Assembly: GCA_947502765.1 (NCBI GenBank)
Contig: CANNBA010000016.1
Location: 1 to 52,725 of the forward strand
Direction: 5' to 3'
Source of the DNA: BACL11 sp945865535
Lineage (GTDB): Bacteria; Bacteroidota; Bacteroidia; Flavobacteriales; BACL11
Length of the DNA stretch: 52,725 nt
In this document: piece by piece, positions 27,557 to 36,109 of the stretch
How the letters are laid out: each line of letters begins with the position of its first letter
Numbering within the stretch: position 1 is the first letter of the stretch
Notes under the pieces: model-generated
Told to the model about the DNA's origin: nothing
Database searches by the model: none
What the model saw: only the letters and a program-made list of their open reading frames with translations
Translations under genes and position numbers: made by a program

Positions 27557-28205
27557 TATAATTTATTATTGTATCTCTAACGCCTTCTTCAGTAAAAAAC
27601 TCCCAAACTCCTGACTTTAAATCATCACTATAAAATCCAGTGTAATACACCTTTCCATTAGGGTGATAATAAGTTTGTTTTCCATCTCTCAAATTATCCT
27701 TATAAGAGCTTTCCATTTTTAGAGTTCCATCCATAAAAAACTGTTTCCAAACTCCATTTAAAAGATCATTTACCCAATTTTTTATTTCATAAAGTGCACC
27801 GTCATAATAAAAGGTTTTAGTAGTTCCATTTAGCTTTCCTTTTTGGTATTGCTCAGACATCACTAAAATACTATCGCTACTGTAATAATTCCAAGTGCTA
27901 TCTTTTAATTCACCCACATATAATCCAGATGATTGTAATGTTCCATCTTTATAAAAAAAATGAGTAGCTGCCGCCTCCCCATTATGGAAAAACTCTTTCT
28001 CAACATGCAATTCGCCACTTGTATAATAGAAAAAAAATAAGCCTTGAGCTTTATCATCTTTAAATTCCCCTTTATACCTTAGCTTACCATTCTTATGATT
28101 TTTTGACCATATACCCTGTTTCTTTCCATTCTCATCAACCTGATTGATTGTCTGGCTTAAAGCAATAGAAGGCACAAGCAATAAGTACAAAAGCAACTTT
28201 CTCAT
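27549..28205 (-). CDS. Exported MORN-type repeat protein (YwqK-like)
   Basis: The 218-residue protein has a signal peptide (about 1-18, ending IALSQ). Repeats of about 22 residues follow with the pattern G-W-x-x-x-Y/F-x-x-D-G-x-L/K: GIWSKNHKNGKLRYKGEF, GVWKQFFMDGTLKMESSY and GKQTYYHPNGKVYYTGFY. These are MORN-like beta-hairpins. Databases often name such proteins 'YwqK family antitoxin', but nothing here suggests a toxin-antitoxin role. Its function is unknown. It ends overlapping mnmA. Confidence 0.85.
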   Translation of the reverse strand: MRKLLLYLLLVPSIALSQTINQVDENGKKQGIWSKNHKNGKLRYKGEFKDDKAQGLFFFYYTSGELHVEKEFFHNGEAAATHFFYKDGTLQSSGLYVGELKDSTWNYYSSDSILVMSEQYQKGKLNGTTKTFYYDGALYEIKNWVNDLLNGVWKQFFMDGTLKMESSYKDNLRDGKQTYYHPNGKVYYTGFYSDDLKSGVWEFFTEEGVRDTIINYNE

Positions 28206-28243
28206 CTAATTATTTTTCAGCAAATATAAACTAAAAGTAGGTT

Positions 28244-29383
28244 TTACTTCTTTACACAATTTATTAATTCATCAATACCATTTATAAAGGATGCCCAACT
28301 AAATCTTTTCTTTTCTTGTTGGATATTTAACACAAACGCTTCTTCTTTATGCTGCTGATAAAAATCTACTATTGCATCAGCAATTTTCTTAGGATTTTGT
28401 GAAGTAACATAACCCACTTTATTATGAGGAACAATTTCTGAAAGTCCACCAACATCAGTAACCAACATAGGACGATCAAAGGAATAAGCAATTTGGGTAA
28501 CACCACTCTGAGTAGCAGTTCTGTAGGTTTGGGTAATCATATCTGCAGCACAAAAATAATTCTTAACCTCATCAGAAGGAATAAAATTACTTTTCATGAT
28601 AATATTTTCAGCAATTGCTAAATCTGAAATTAACTCAAGATATTCCTTTTTATCATCATAAAACTCACCGGCTATAATCAGTTTTACACCCATTTTTTTT
28701 AAGCGCTCATCAGCTATTGCCTTTAACAATAAATCCAAACCTTTATACTTTCGAATAAAGCCAAAGAACAATAAATGTTTATCAGAAGGATTTAATCCTA
28801 AATTTTTAATTGCAGATTGTTTATCAATCTTCTTTCCAAAAATATCATAAATTGGGTGAGGAATAAACTTCTTAAATTTTGTATCAGTAAATTTTAAAAG
28901 ATCATCTAACACAGAAGCTGAAAGAGATAAAAAAGCATCACAACTTTTTATAAAATAACGTGTAAGCAAAGTATCACCAATTCTTTTTTCATGCGGAATA
29001 ACATTATCTGTAATTGCTAAAATTTTAATATTTTTATTTAAATAACGAGCAATAGTACCCAAACAAGGCGCCATAAAAGGTAACCAATATCTTATTATTA
29101 CTACATCTGGACTTTCCTTATTTATTTTTGAAGCAACAGAAATCCAATTAAACGGATTAACTGAATTAATCAAAGTTTTAATCTTTAATCCTTTTGGAAC
29201 TTCCCCCTCTTCATACTGAGTGGTTCCTGGAAATAAAAAACCTGGATATTGAAGTTTGAATGAGTATAAAGTAACATCATCACCTCTTTCATAATAAGCT
29301 TTTGCTAGTTCATTATTAAAGTTTGCAATTCCTCCTCTAAAAGGAAAAGCAGGCCCAATAATAATAACTTTTTGTTTTGTCAA
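28244..29383 (-). CDS. GT4-type glycosyltransferase
   Basis: This is a 379-residue GT-B fold enzyme. The N-terminal half begins KVIIIGPAFPFRGGIANFNNELA with the GGIA loop. The C-terminal half has the donor-binding pattern KHLLFFGFIRKYKGLDLLLKA, then VKNYFCAADMITQTYR and the TDVGGLSEIVPHNKVGYV motif with the catalytic-type Glu. It likely transfers a sugar from a nucleotide donor to a lipid or glycan acceptor in the cytoplasm. It lies next to a GT2 gene (3-base gap), so both may act on the same envelope glycan. Acceptor unknown. Confidence 0.92.
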   Translation of the reverse strand: MTKQKVIIIGPAFPFRGGIANFNNELAKAYYERGDDVTLYSFKLQYPGFLFPGTTQYEEGEVPKGLKIKTLINSVNPFNWISVASKINKESPDVVIIRYWLPFMAPCLGTIARYLNKNIKILAITDNVIPHEKRIGDTLLTRYFIKSCDAFLSLSASVLDDLLKFTDTKFKKFIPHPIYDIFGKKIDKQSAIKNLGLNPSDKHLLFFGFIRKYKGLDLLLKAIADERLKKMGVKLIIAGEFYDDKKEYLELISDLAIAENIIMKSNFIPSDEVKNYFCAADMITQTYRTATQSGVTQIAYSFDRPMLVTDVGGLSEIVPHNKVGYVTSQNPKKIADAIVDFYQQHKEEAFVLNIQQEKKRFSWASFINGIDELINCVKK

Positions 29384-29386
29384 AAC

Positions 29387-30334
29387 TTAAACTTCCTTTT
29401 CTACTTGATAATTATTTCTATCGTAAGTATTTCGTGATATCATCTCGGCAATAAAACCAGCCAAAAACAATTGCACCCCAATAATCATTGAAGTTAAAGC
29501 AATATAAAATCCTGACATATTAGCAATATTAGTTGCTGGCAAATTATTGAGCATAAAATACAATTTAGTTCCGCCAATATAAGCGAATAAGCCAAAACCA
29601 AGTACAAACATTAGACTACCGAAAATACCAAAAAAGTGCATTGGTTTTTTTCCAAATCGGCTTACAAAAGTAATAGTCAGTAAATCCAAAAAACCATTTA
29701 CAAATCGCTCTAAACCAAATTTTGTAACACCATACTTACGACTTTGATGTGCTACTACTTGCTCTGTAATATTGGAAAAACCTGCCCACTTTGCAAGTAC
29801 GGGAATATAGCGGTGCATTTCTCCATGAACTTCAATAGATTTTACCACTGTATTTTTATAAGACTTAAGTCCACAATTAAAATCATGTAAGCAAATACCA
29901 GAAGCCCTACGAGCAGCCCAATTAAATAATTTTGTAGGAATAGTCTTAGTAAATGGATCGTGTCTCTTCTTTTTCCAACCAGAAACCAGATCATAACGCT
30001 CAATAGTAATTTTATTGTATAACTCAGGTATTTCCTCAGGGCTGTCTTGCAAATCAGCATCCATAGTAATAACAACATCTGCTTTTGCCTTTGCAAAACC
30101 AACATTTAAAGCAGCAGATTTTCCGTAATTTCTTCTGAACTTAATTCCTTTAATGTTTGGGTTTTCAGAAGCTATTTTTTCTACAACTTCCCATGAATTA
30201 TCTTTACTACCATCATCAATTAAAAGAACTTCATAAGTGAAGTTATTTGCTTGCATTACTTTATCAATCCAAGCACATAATTCCGGCAAAGATTCTTCTT
30301 CATTCAACAAAGGGACTACTACCGATATATTCAT
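29387..30334 (-). CDS. GT2 membrane glycosyltransferase (DPM1/ArnC-like)
   Basis: The 315-residue protein has a GT-A catalytic domain (about 1-225) starting NISVVVPLLNEEESLPEL. The nucleotide-binding LLIDDGSKDNSWE follows, then the metal-binding DADLQD at about 93-98 and the HRYIPVLAKWAGF acceptor region. Two C-terminal membrane helices are at about 232-257 and 275-300. This layout matches polyprenyl-phosphate glycosyltransferases, which make lipid-linked sugars. It sits directly after a DUF4199 gene, a pairing I recall from other Bacteroidota. Confidence 0.93.
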   Translation of the reverse strand: MNISVVVPLLNEEESLPELCAWIDKVMQANNFTYEVLLIDDGSKDNSWEVVEKIASENPNIKGIKFRRNYGKSAALNVGFAKAKADVVITMDADLQDSPEEIPELYNKITIERYDLVSGWKKKRHDPFTKTIPTKLFNWAARRASGICLHDFNCGLKSYKNTVVKSIEVHGEMHRYIPVLAKWAGFSNITEQVVAHQSRKYGVTKFGLERFVNGFLDLLTITFVSRFGKKPMHFFGIFGSLMFVLGFGLFAYIGGTKLYFMLNNLPATNIANMSGFYIALTSMIIGVQLFLAGFIAEMISRNTYDRNNYQVEKEV

Positions 30335-30336
30335 AA

Positions 30337-30858
30337 TTATGCTATTTTATTTGGATCCGGATTTTTAACAAAAATTGATATGATTGCTGAATAAAAGAAA
30401 CCCATAAAAGTACCCGAAAGCACACCCAGAATCATTAGCCAATGAGGCTGAGTAAGCTTACCTACCATTTCTAAGCCTAACTCTAATTCTTCTTCAGAGA
30501 TTTCAGGATTAGATTGTAATATAGCTTGCTCTGTCATTATTATTATCTCACTTAAAGCATCAGGATTTATATATGAAACAAACAAGAAAGTATAAAAAGC
30601 CATTATTACTGAAGAAAAAAATGCAACTGTAGTACCTAATTTTAAAGATTCCGAATAAGAAATAAAACTATTATTTATATTATCACGATACTTACTAATT
30701 GCATAAACTAGAAATCCAATAATAACCACATTATTAAGTACTGATGGGATAACTGATTGTTGTTCATCAACACCTAAAACCCATAAAAGTAATGCAATAA
30801 GTGCTAAACAAAGACCCAATACAGCACCATAATTCATTGCAAATTTTCTAGTATCCAT
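30337..30858 (-). CDS. DUF4199 family membrane protein
   Basis: The 173-residue protein has four predicted membrane helices (about 10-27, 35-53, 70-93 and 138-162). A predicted extramembrane acidic segment is rich in Glu (NPEISEEELELGLEMVG). The pattern SYSESLKLGTTVAFFSSVIMAFYTF is characteristic of DUF4199. The function is unknown. It is the first gene of the run leading through the glycosyltransferases to guaA, with a promoter-like box 26 bases upstream. Confidence 0.87.
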   Translation of the reverse strand: MDTRKFAMNYGAVLGLCLALIALLLWVLGVDEQQSVIPSVLNNVVIIGFLVYAISKYRDNINNSFISYSESLKLGTTVAFFSSVIMAFYTFLFVSYINPDALSEIIIMTEQAILQSNPEISEEELELGLEMVGKLTQPHWLMILGVLSGTFMGFFYSAIISIFVKNPDPNKIA

Positions 30859-30884
30859 TTCTCTTTTTTTAATTCTTTATCAGG

Positions 30885-30892
30885 CAAAGATA
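30885..30892 (-). promoter_or_regulatory. Candidate -7 box of the DUF4199-guaA gene run
   Basis: The minus strand reads TATCTTTG, matching TAnnTTTG, 26 bases before the DUF4199 ATG. A weak TTTT lies near the expected -33 position instead of TTTG. Confidence 0.42.
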
Positions 30893-30917
30893 AACAAAAA
30901 TAGAAGTTAGAAAATAC

Positions 30918-30948
30918 TTTGCTAAAAAGCCAGATTATATTACTTTTG
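30918..30948 (+). promoter_or_regulatory. Promoter of ffs (TTTG-N19-TACTTTTG)
   Basis: TTTG at 30918-30921 and TACTTTTG at 30941-30948 are separated by exactly 19 bases. This fits the Bacteroidota primary sigma-factor consensus TTTG-N19-TAnnTTTG. The first paired base of the SRP RNA (30954) lies 6 bases after the -7 box, where transcription should start. Confidence 0.75.
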
Positions 30949-30953
30949 GCCTC

Positions 30954-31054
30954 AAGGGTAAGTCTTGTGCGACCAGCTCCCTATGAACTCCCCCAGGGCA
31001 GGAATGCAGCAAGGGTGATAGGTTGTAGCGGTGCGATATAAGTAGCTTACCCTT
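30954..31054 (+). ncRNA. ffs: Signal recognition particle RNA, small bacterial type
   Basis: This is about 101 nt. The ends pair perfectly (AAGGGTAAG with CTTACCCTT, 30954-30962 and 31046-31054). The apical domain contains the Ffh-binding internal loops around CCAGGGCAGGAATGCAGCAA (about 30993-31012). This matches the conserved AGG-C-GGAA-GCAGCA signature of SRP domain IV. The RNA scaffolds Ffh and FtsY during co-translational membrane targeting. It stands alone on the plus strand between minus-strand genes, ending 7 bases before the recG stop codon. Confidence 0.93.
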
Positions 31055-31061
31055 ATTTATT

Positions 31062-33158
31062 TTAAGAAATTCGACTCCACCCCATTCTCTCTCTAGCATA
31101 AGGGCGATAAGCACAAGCAATATTTATATTTTCAGCTTTTTCTAAATTCTCATCATCTATCAATAAGAGCTCAGCTTCTTTACGAGCAAAATGCAATATT
31201 TTATTATCTGCAATTATATCTGCAATTTTAAAATCAAGTACCCCACTTTGCTTAGTTCCCATCATATCTCCAGGGCCTCTTAGTTTTAAATCCACCTCTG
31301 ATATTTCAAAACCATCATTAGTTGCCACCATAGTTTTTAAGCGAGTTTTAGCTTCATTACTTACTTTATTACCACTCATAAGTATACAATAAGACTGCTC
31401 TGCACCCCTGCCAACTCTACCTCTTAACTGATGCAATTGAGAGAGTCCAAAACGCTCTGCACTTTCAATAATCATAACAGAAGCATTGGGCACATCTACT
31501 CCAACCTCAATGACAGTAGTTGCCACCATAATATTGGTTGTTCCCTTTACAAAGCGTTTCATCTCATACTCTTTATCCTCAGCTTTCATACGCCCATGCA
31601 CTACACTCACTTGAAATTCTGGCAATGGAAATTCTCTTTCAATGGCATTGTAACCCTCCATCAAATCTTTATAATCGAGCTTCTCACTTTCTTCAATTAA
31701 AGGAAATACTATGTAAATCTGCCTTCCTAAAATGATTTGCTCTTTCATAAAATGAAGAATTTGCAAACGAGAAGAATCTGTTTTCCATAGGGTTTTCACT
31801 TCTTTTCTTCCAGGAGGTAATTCATCAATTATTGATACATCTAAATCGCCATAAAGCGTCATAGAAAGGGTTCTTGGAATAGGAGTTGCGGTCATCACTA
31901 AAATATGTGGAGGATGATCATTCTTTTTCCAAAGTTTTGCTCTTTGAGCAACTCCAAATCTATGCTGCTCATCAATAACCACTAATCCTAAATTTTTAAA
32001 TTTTACAGTATCTTCTAATAAAGCATGTGTTCCAATTAATAAATCAATCTCTCCCTTTTCTAATTGTTCATGTAAGAGTTTACGCTCTTTTGTTTTTGTG
32101 GATCCTGTAAGCAAAGCCACTTTTACATTCATTTTTTTTAAATATTCAGCAATAGATTGATAGTGCTGCTGGGCTAAAATTTCAGTGGGCGCCATAAGGC
32201 AAGTCTGATAGTGATTATCCACTGCCATAAGCATACTTAATAAGGCAACCAGAGTTTTTCCACTGCCTACATCTCCTTGCAAAAGGCGGTTCATTTGCTG
32301 AGGATTTCTGACATCATTTCGTATTTCTTTAAGCACCCTCTTTTGGGCATTAGTCAATTCAAAAGGTAAATATTTCTTGTAAAAATCATTAAAACCATCT
32401 CCTAAATTTTCAAAAGCATAACCTTTTGACTTTTGACTTCTAGTTAATTTTAATTTTAATAAATGTAATTGTAGAAAGAAAAACTCTTCAAACTTTAATC
32501 TTTTTTGTGCCCTAACTAATGCCTTTGCATCTTTAGGATGATGCACATCAGAAAAAGATTGATCTCGAGTGGGTAAATTTAATTTTGAAATTAAATGAGG
32601 TGATAAGGTTTCTTCCAATTGATTATTTAACAAAGGCAATAAAGCTTTTGTTAATTTACCAATTGCTCTACTACTTAAGCCTTTTGCATTTAATAATTCT
32701 GTGGAATGATAAACCGCTTGTAAACTAGAAGAAATCTGCTGTTCTTCTTCTTGCAAATCCAGCTCAGGATGCACGATATTAAATATCCCCTTGTATGCAG
32801 TTGGTCTGCCAAAAACAATATAATCAGTATGTAATTTAACCCCAGATTTTATCCATCTGGTTCCTTTGAACCATAGCAATTCAAGTATGCCTGTTTCATC
32901 TTTAAATTGAGCAATTAAGCGCTTACTATTTTTTTGACCTTTTTCCTCAAATTTTATGATTTGTCCTTTAAGTTGAATAAAAGGCATATCAGTAGTTAAA
33001 TCAGCGATCTTATACACTATACTTTTATCAATATACCGAAAGGGATAATGGTGTAATAAATCACCATAAGTAAAAATATGCAACTCCTTTTTTAAAAGAT
33101 CAGCCCTAGTAGGGCCAACCCCTTTTAAATAATCAATAGGAGTTTCAAGAATATGCAT
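31062..33158 (-). CDS. recG: RecG, ATP-dependent branched-DNA helicase
   Basis: RecG remodels stalled replication forks and Holliday junctions. The 698-residue protein has the N-terminal wedge/OB domain (about 45-135). The helicase domain carries Walker A QGDVGSGKT (294-302), the DEQHRFG box (396-402) and TATPIPRTL. In the second motor half are VVHGRMKAEDK, QLRGRVGRG and the FEISEVDLKLRGPGDMMG motif. It is complete. It lies 27 bases downstream of cdd. Confidence 0.97.
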   Translation of the reverse strand: MHILETPIDYLKGVGPTRADLLKKELHIFTYGDLLHHYPFRYIDKSIVYKIADLTTDMPFIQLKGQIIKFEEKGQKNSKRLIAQFKDETGILELLWFKGTRWIKSGVKLHTDYIVFGRPTAYKGIFNIVHPELDLQEEEQQISSSLQAVYHSTELLNAKGLSSRAIGKLTKALLPLLNNQLEETLSPHLISKLNLPTRDQSFSDVHHPKDAKALVRAQKRLKFEEFFFLQLHLLKLKLTRSQKSKGYAFENLGDGFNDFYKKYLPFELTNAQKRVLKEIRNDVRNPQQMNRLLQGDVGSGKTLVALLSMLMAVDNHYQTCLMAPTEILAQQHYQSIAEYLKKMNVKVALLTGSTKTKERKLLHEQLEKGEIDLLIGTHALLEDTVKFKNLGLVVIDEQHRFGVAQRAKLWKKNDHPPHILVMTATPIPRTLSMTLYGDLDVSIIDELPPGRKEVKTLWKTDSSRLQILHFMKEQIILGRQIYIVFPLIEESEKLDYKDLMEGYNAIEREFPLPEFQVSVVHGRMKAEDKEYEMKRFVKGTTNIMVATTVIEVGVDVPNASVMIIESAERFGLSQLHQLRGRVGRGAEQSYCILMSGNKVSNEAKTRLKTMVATNDGFEISEVDLKLRGPGDMMGTKQSGVLDFKIADIIADNKILHFARKEAELLLIDDENLEKAENINIACAYRPYARERMGWSRIS

Positions 33159-33185
33159 GGGGTAAAATTAAAGAAAACTAAATTA

Positions 33186-33674
33186 CTAGTGCTTCTTTAA
33201 ATGAGGGCTTTTAAACATAAAAGGCAATAAATCCTGAACTTTATTTGCAATAAGTACTTGATCAGTAGGAGAATGGAGAATTACTTTTATTGACTGTTCT
33301 TGTTTGTCTTCATACTCTGCCATAACTTGCCTACAAGCCCCACAAGGAGAGATCACATCAGTTACTTGAAAGCTTTTAGAAAAAACCGAAACAGCTATAG
33401 TTTTAATTTTAATATCTGGAAAATTTGCTCCGGCATAAAACATAGCCACCCTTTCGGCACAAAGCCCAGATGGGTAAGCAACATTTTCTTGATTACTACC
33501 ATTTATAATTTTACCATTTTCTAATAAAATACTTGCTCCTACCAAAAAACCTGAATAAGGAGCATAAGCAGTTACAAAAGCTTTTTTTGCATTAGCAATA
33601 AGCTCTTGATCTTTACTATCTAATTCTGATAAATGAGCTGAGATAAAATTAAGTGCTATCTTTTTTTCTTGCAT
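33186..33674 (-). CDS. cdd: Cdd, cytidine deaminase
   Basis: Cdd hydrolyses cytidine and deoxycytidine to uridine forms in pyrimidine salvage. The 162-residue enzyme has the catalytic CAERVAMF motif and the zinc-binding SPCGACRQVMAEY. Its three Cys ligands (CAE plus PCxxC) mark the small tetrameric class. The substrate loop NQENVAYPSGLCAE is intact. Its ATG overlaps the stop of the DUF2490 gene by one base (TAATG), tying it to the upstream CotH/VTC unit. Confidence 0.95.
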   Translation of the reverse strand: MQEKKIALNFISAHLSELDSKDQELIANAKKAFVTAYAPYSGFLVGASILLENGKIINGSNQENVAYPSGLCAERVAMFYAGANFPDIKIKTIAVSVFSKSFQVTDVISPCGACRQVMAEYEDKQEQSIKVILHSPTDQVLIANKVQDLLPFMFKSPHLKKH

Positions 33675-34315
33675 TATAAATCGTATGAAAGTTTGCCTTC
33701 AAAGATAAAGAGAGTTTCCGGATTACTAACATAAAACTCTTGCTGAATTCGATAAGCTAAATCAAAATTTAGGTTCTTAATAATTGGATGCGACACTCCA
33801 ATTGTTGATCTCAATTTATTAATTCCATCCTCTAAATTTAAAAAATATTCAGTTGCAATTTTAGGGGTAAGTTTTGTTTTAGGAATATTATAAGCTAATG
33901 AGAATTTTTGGCGCAAAGTCATCTTATACCCATCCATATTCCCTTGAGTCTGCCACCTATTTCTTACAGCATATGAAAATCTTTCACCAAACTTATTTTG
34001 ATAATTGATATCTCCATAAAACCTGTGCATATTAGAAGTATTAAGTTCTTTATCCCAATTAGTAGCATAGAGATAACCACTTGATAAAGAAACTTTTTTA
34101 TTAATGTCTCTTTTTAGATTTAAATCAAAAAACTGTTTGGAATATAAAGTAGCATTTTCTCTTAACCTTAGTCCTAATGCTAATGAAATATCCGTCTTTT
34201 TATTAAGTTCTTTATTTAGAGAAAATGTATTCCAAGTTTGAAAATCATTCTCTTGAGCTTTTACAGTAAAGGATAAAAATAAAATTAGAAATATACTACT
34301 TTGAATCGTCTTCAT
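33674..34315 (-). CDS. DUF2490 family predicted outer-membrane beta-barrel protein
   Basis: The 213-residue protein has a signal peptide (about 1-20, ending TVKAQ). It then shows a series of amphipathic strands with aromatic ends, such as DISLALGLRLRENATLYSK, YAVRNRWQTQGN and NLNFDLAYRIQQEFYVS, and ends in FEGKLSYDL. This pattern and the family assignment (DUF2490) suggest a small outer-membrane barrel. The function is unknown. Its start overlaps the DUF4956 gene by 20 bases, so it probably belongs functionally to the CotH/VTC group. Confidence 0.82.
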   Translation of the reverse strand: MKTIQSSIFLILFLSFTVKAQENDFQTWNTFSLNKELNKKTDISLALGLRLRENATLYSKQFFDLNLKRDINKKVSLSSGYLYATNWDKELNTSNMHRFYGDINYQNKFGERFSYAVRNRWQTQGNMDGYKMTLRQKFSLAYNIPKTKLTPKIATEYFLNLEDGINKLRSTIGVSHPIIKNLNFDLAYRIQQEFYVSNPETLFIFEGKLSYDL

Positions 34316-34940
34316 AGTAGAAAACTCGCAAGGAAGCAGTATCCTTTAAAAAATCAATTCTTCTTACCTCAACTCTAACAATATCAAGACCTGTTCTTAC
34401 TCTTAAATCAGCAATTAATTCTTGTCTTTTTTCAGGAAGAATAAGATCTATTTTTTCATAAGTTATATTCTTTTGTATTTCATGCCTTAATAGCCATATA
34501 CGCTCCATGCCAAAAGTTACAAATACAATAAGAAGATTAGCAAAAATAAGTTCAGCATGGCTAATTTTTTTATTAGCAAGTGCATTCACTACTGATATTC
34601 CAATTACCAAAAAGAGGTAAGTCATTTCCTTAATTGGAATAGCATCTGTTCGATATCTTATAATACCAAAAATAGCGAAAAGACCAAGCGCAAATCCAAG
34701 TTGCAGTTTTACACTATCTAACAGTACACAAAGTAAGAATACCGTTAAACTAATCAAGAAATAAGTAAATAAATAATCCTTATTCTTAGTTGTAGGATAA
34801 TAAATATATCTAACAATAATAGTTATTATTAGAAGATTAAAAACTGTTTTAACTATTAGACTCCAAAAGCCTACTGAATCAAATATTGGAGTTCCTAAAA
34901 ACTCAATTCCTGCAGTTAATAATACTGAAAGTAATTCCAT
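34296..34940 (-). CDS. DUF4956 family membrane protein
   Basis: The 214-residue protein has about four membrane helices (about 25-45, 55-73, 78-95 and 105-140). A soluble C-terminal domain (about 150-214) contains RQELIADLRVRTGLDIVRVE and ends in DTASLRVFYYEDDSK. The central FALGLFAIFGIIRYRTDAIPI segment, with its RYRT basic motif, is diagnostic of DUF4956. The family is repeatedly found beside VTC-domain proteins. A role as the membrane conduit or partner of that enzyme is inferred. It starts immediately after the VTC stop codon. Confidence 0.88.
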   Translation of the reverse strand: MELLSVLLTAGIEFLGTPIFDSVGFWSLIVKTVFNLLIITIIVRYIYYPTTKNKDYLFTYFLISLTVFLLCVLLDSVKLQLGFALGLFAIFGIIRYRTDAIPIKEMTYLFLVIGISVVNALANKKISHAELIFANLLIVFVTFGMERIWLLRHEIQKNITYEKIDLILPEKRQELIADLRVRTGLDIVRVEVRRIDFLKDTASLRVFYYEDDSK

Positions 34941-35690
34941 TTATGCTTGTTTTAATTTTGTTAAAAATAATACTTTTTCTTTAAACTGATTTTGTTTCAA
35001 ATTCGGATTTAGCTCCAATGTAGTCATGCAATATTTGCTAATCCTAGTTGGTAAAATATGTAATTCTTTTGCAATTCTCATAAAATCAGATGATCGGCTC
35101 ATACGCTCTTGTTTAACTTCAGCAATAACAATTTGCTTCAAATCTCCCGATTTTTCTTTGTCTTCAAAAGTAAGGTTTATATCTATAGTTAACCTTTCTT
35201 TTTGGGTTTTATGTACAAAAGTAATTCTGCTGAAATTAATCCATTGTTTTGCGCTTAAATCTAAATGAAATCCTAAAATTTTCTCAATAAATTTGTGTTG
35301 TTTTTCAGTTAAAGTTTCAGCAATACTATCTGCCTTTTTTCTATTTTTTATTGTTCTTCCTTTATTGTTTTTTAATTTTATCTCTAAAAAAGTTAAACCA
35401 CTACCAACATATTCTCTAAAACGAATTTTATGCCTATTTACCCTTTCATTATGATGATCAAAATAGAACTTTCTATCATCAGTATCAAAATAAAGTGACT
35501 TGTAATCGTGAATAAATTTTCCATCAATTGCCAAAACTCTATAAAAAGGCATCATTTTTTCCATTAACAAAGTGAGTTTAGATACTCTAAATGCAAATTT
35601 TGTATCAGTACGGCTCATTAATTTCACATCATCCATTTCATCTAATGAGATGGGTAAAAAATTAGCAACTATTTGCTGTAAATTACTCAC
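34941..35690 (-). CDS. VTC-domain protein (polyphosphate polymerase fold)
   Basis: The 249-residue protein is a single VTC tunnel-fold domain. Basic and acidic tunnel residues appear in order: LMSRTDTKFAFR (about 24-35), YFDTDDRKFYFDHH, RHKIRFREYVGSG, FLEIKLKNNKGRTIKNR, RLTIDINLTFED, IVIAEVKQE and ISKY near the C-terminus. These resemble the ATP-gamma-phosphate and metal-binding residues of yeast Vtc4, which polymerises polyphosphate. No SPX domain is fused. Product (polyphosphate or other) is inferred. It sits with zero spacing between the lipoprotein and DUF4956 genes. Confidence 0.88.
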   Translation of the reverse strand: MSNLQQIVANFLPISLDEMDDVKLMSRTDTKFAFRVSKLTLLMEKMMPFYRVLAIDGKFIHDYKSLYFDTDDRKFYFDHHNERVNRHKIRFREYVGSGLTFLEIKLKNNKGRTIKNRKKADSIAETLTEKQHKFIEKILGFHLDLSAKQWINFSRITFVHKTQKERLTIDINLTFEDKEKSGDLKQIVIAEVKQERMSRSSDFMRIAKELHILPTRISKYCMTTLELNPNLKQNQFKEKVLFLTKLKQA

Positions 35691-36107
35691 TTATTGATTT
35701 TTTTCAATCACAAAATCATCCACTTTATTAGTGGAATTATTTGATGAAATTTTAACATGCTTAAACATAGGATACTCATATTGTATACCACTGCCATCAG
35801 TACTATCAGCATATGTGTAAATTGTATAATTCCCTTTTCTTAAATACTCAAAGCGATATCTTCCATTATAATCTGTTTCAAATTTATCATCATACACACT
35901 TGCCTGATCATCTGAATAAATTATAAAAACATCTTTTGCTACATCTAATTGAAAATATTGAGTATCTATTAAACCAGTAGTTGGGTTTTGAAAAGTAAAA
36001 ATCTTATAAACTTGACCTTCAATGACAGAGGTACCTCCTTCTCCAGCATCTTTCTGACAAGCAGAAAAACCTAATGCTACTAAACAAACAAAGAAAATAT
36101 TTCGCAT
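35691..36107 (-). CDS. Small lipoprotein with a surface-export-like signal
   Basis: The 138-residue protein has a lipobox ending LGFSAC (lipidated Cys17), followed by QKDAGEGG. This resembles the Bacteroidota lipoprotein export signal (QKDDE-like) that sends lipoproteins to the cell surface. The remainder looks like a beta-sandwich of the carboxypeptidase-regulatory type: SVIEGQVYKIFTFQN, YNGRYRFEYLRKGNYTIYTY. It has no enzymatic motif. It is 2 bases after the CotH gene and abuts the VTC gene, so it is probably an accessory subunit of that group. Confidence 0.78.
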   Translation of the reverse strand: MRNIFFVCLVALGFSACQKDAGEGGTSVIEGQVYKIFTFQNPTTGLIDTQYFQLDVAKDVFIIYSDDQASVYDDKFETDYNGRYRFEYLRKGNYTIYTYADSTDGSGIQYEYPMFKHVKISSNNSTNKVDDFVIEKNQ

Positions 36108-36109
36108 AA

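Noticed and set aside
27549..28205. Antitoxin role for the MORN-type protein
   Set aside because: The 'YwqK antitoxin' label is a database name; there is a signal peptide and no adjacent toxin gene.
30935..31120. Minus-strand 61-residue open frame over the ffs region
   Set aside because: It overlaps the SRP RNA and the end of recG and has no recognisable protein features.
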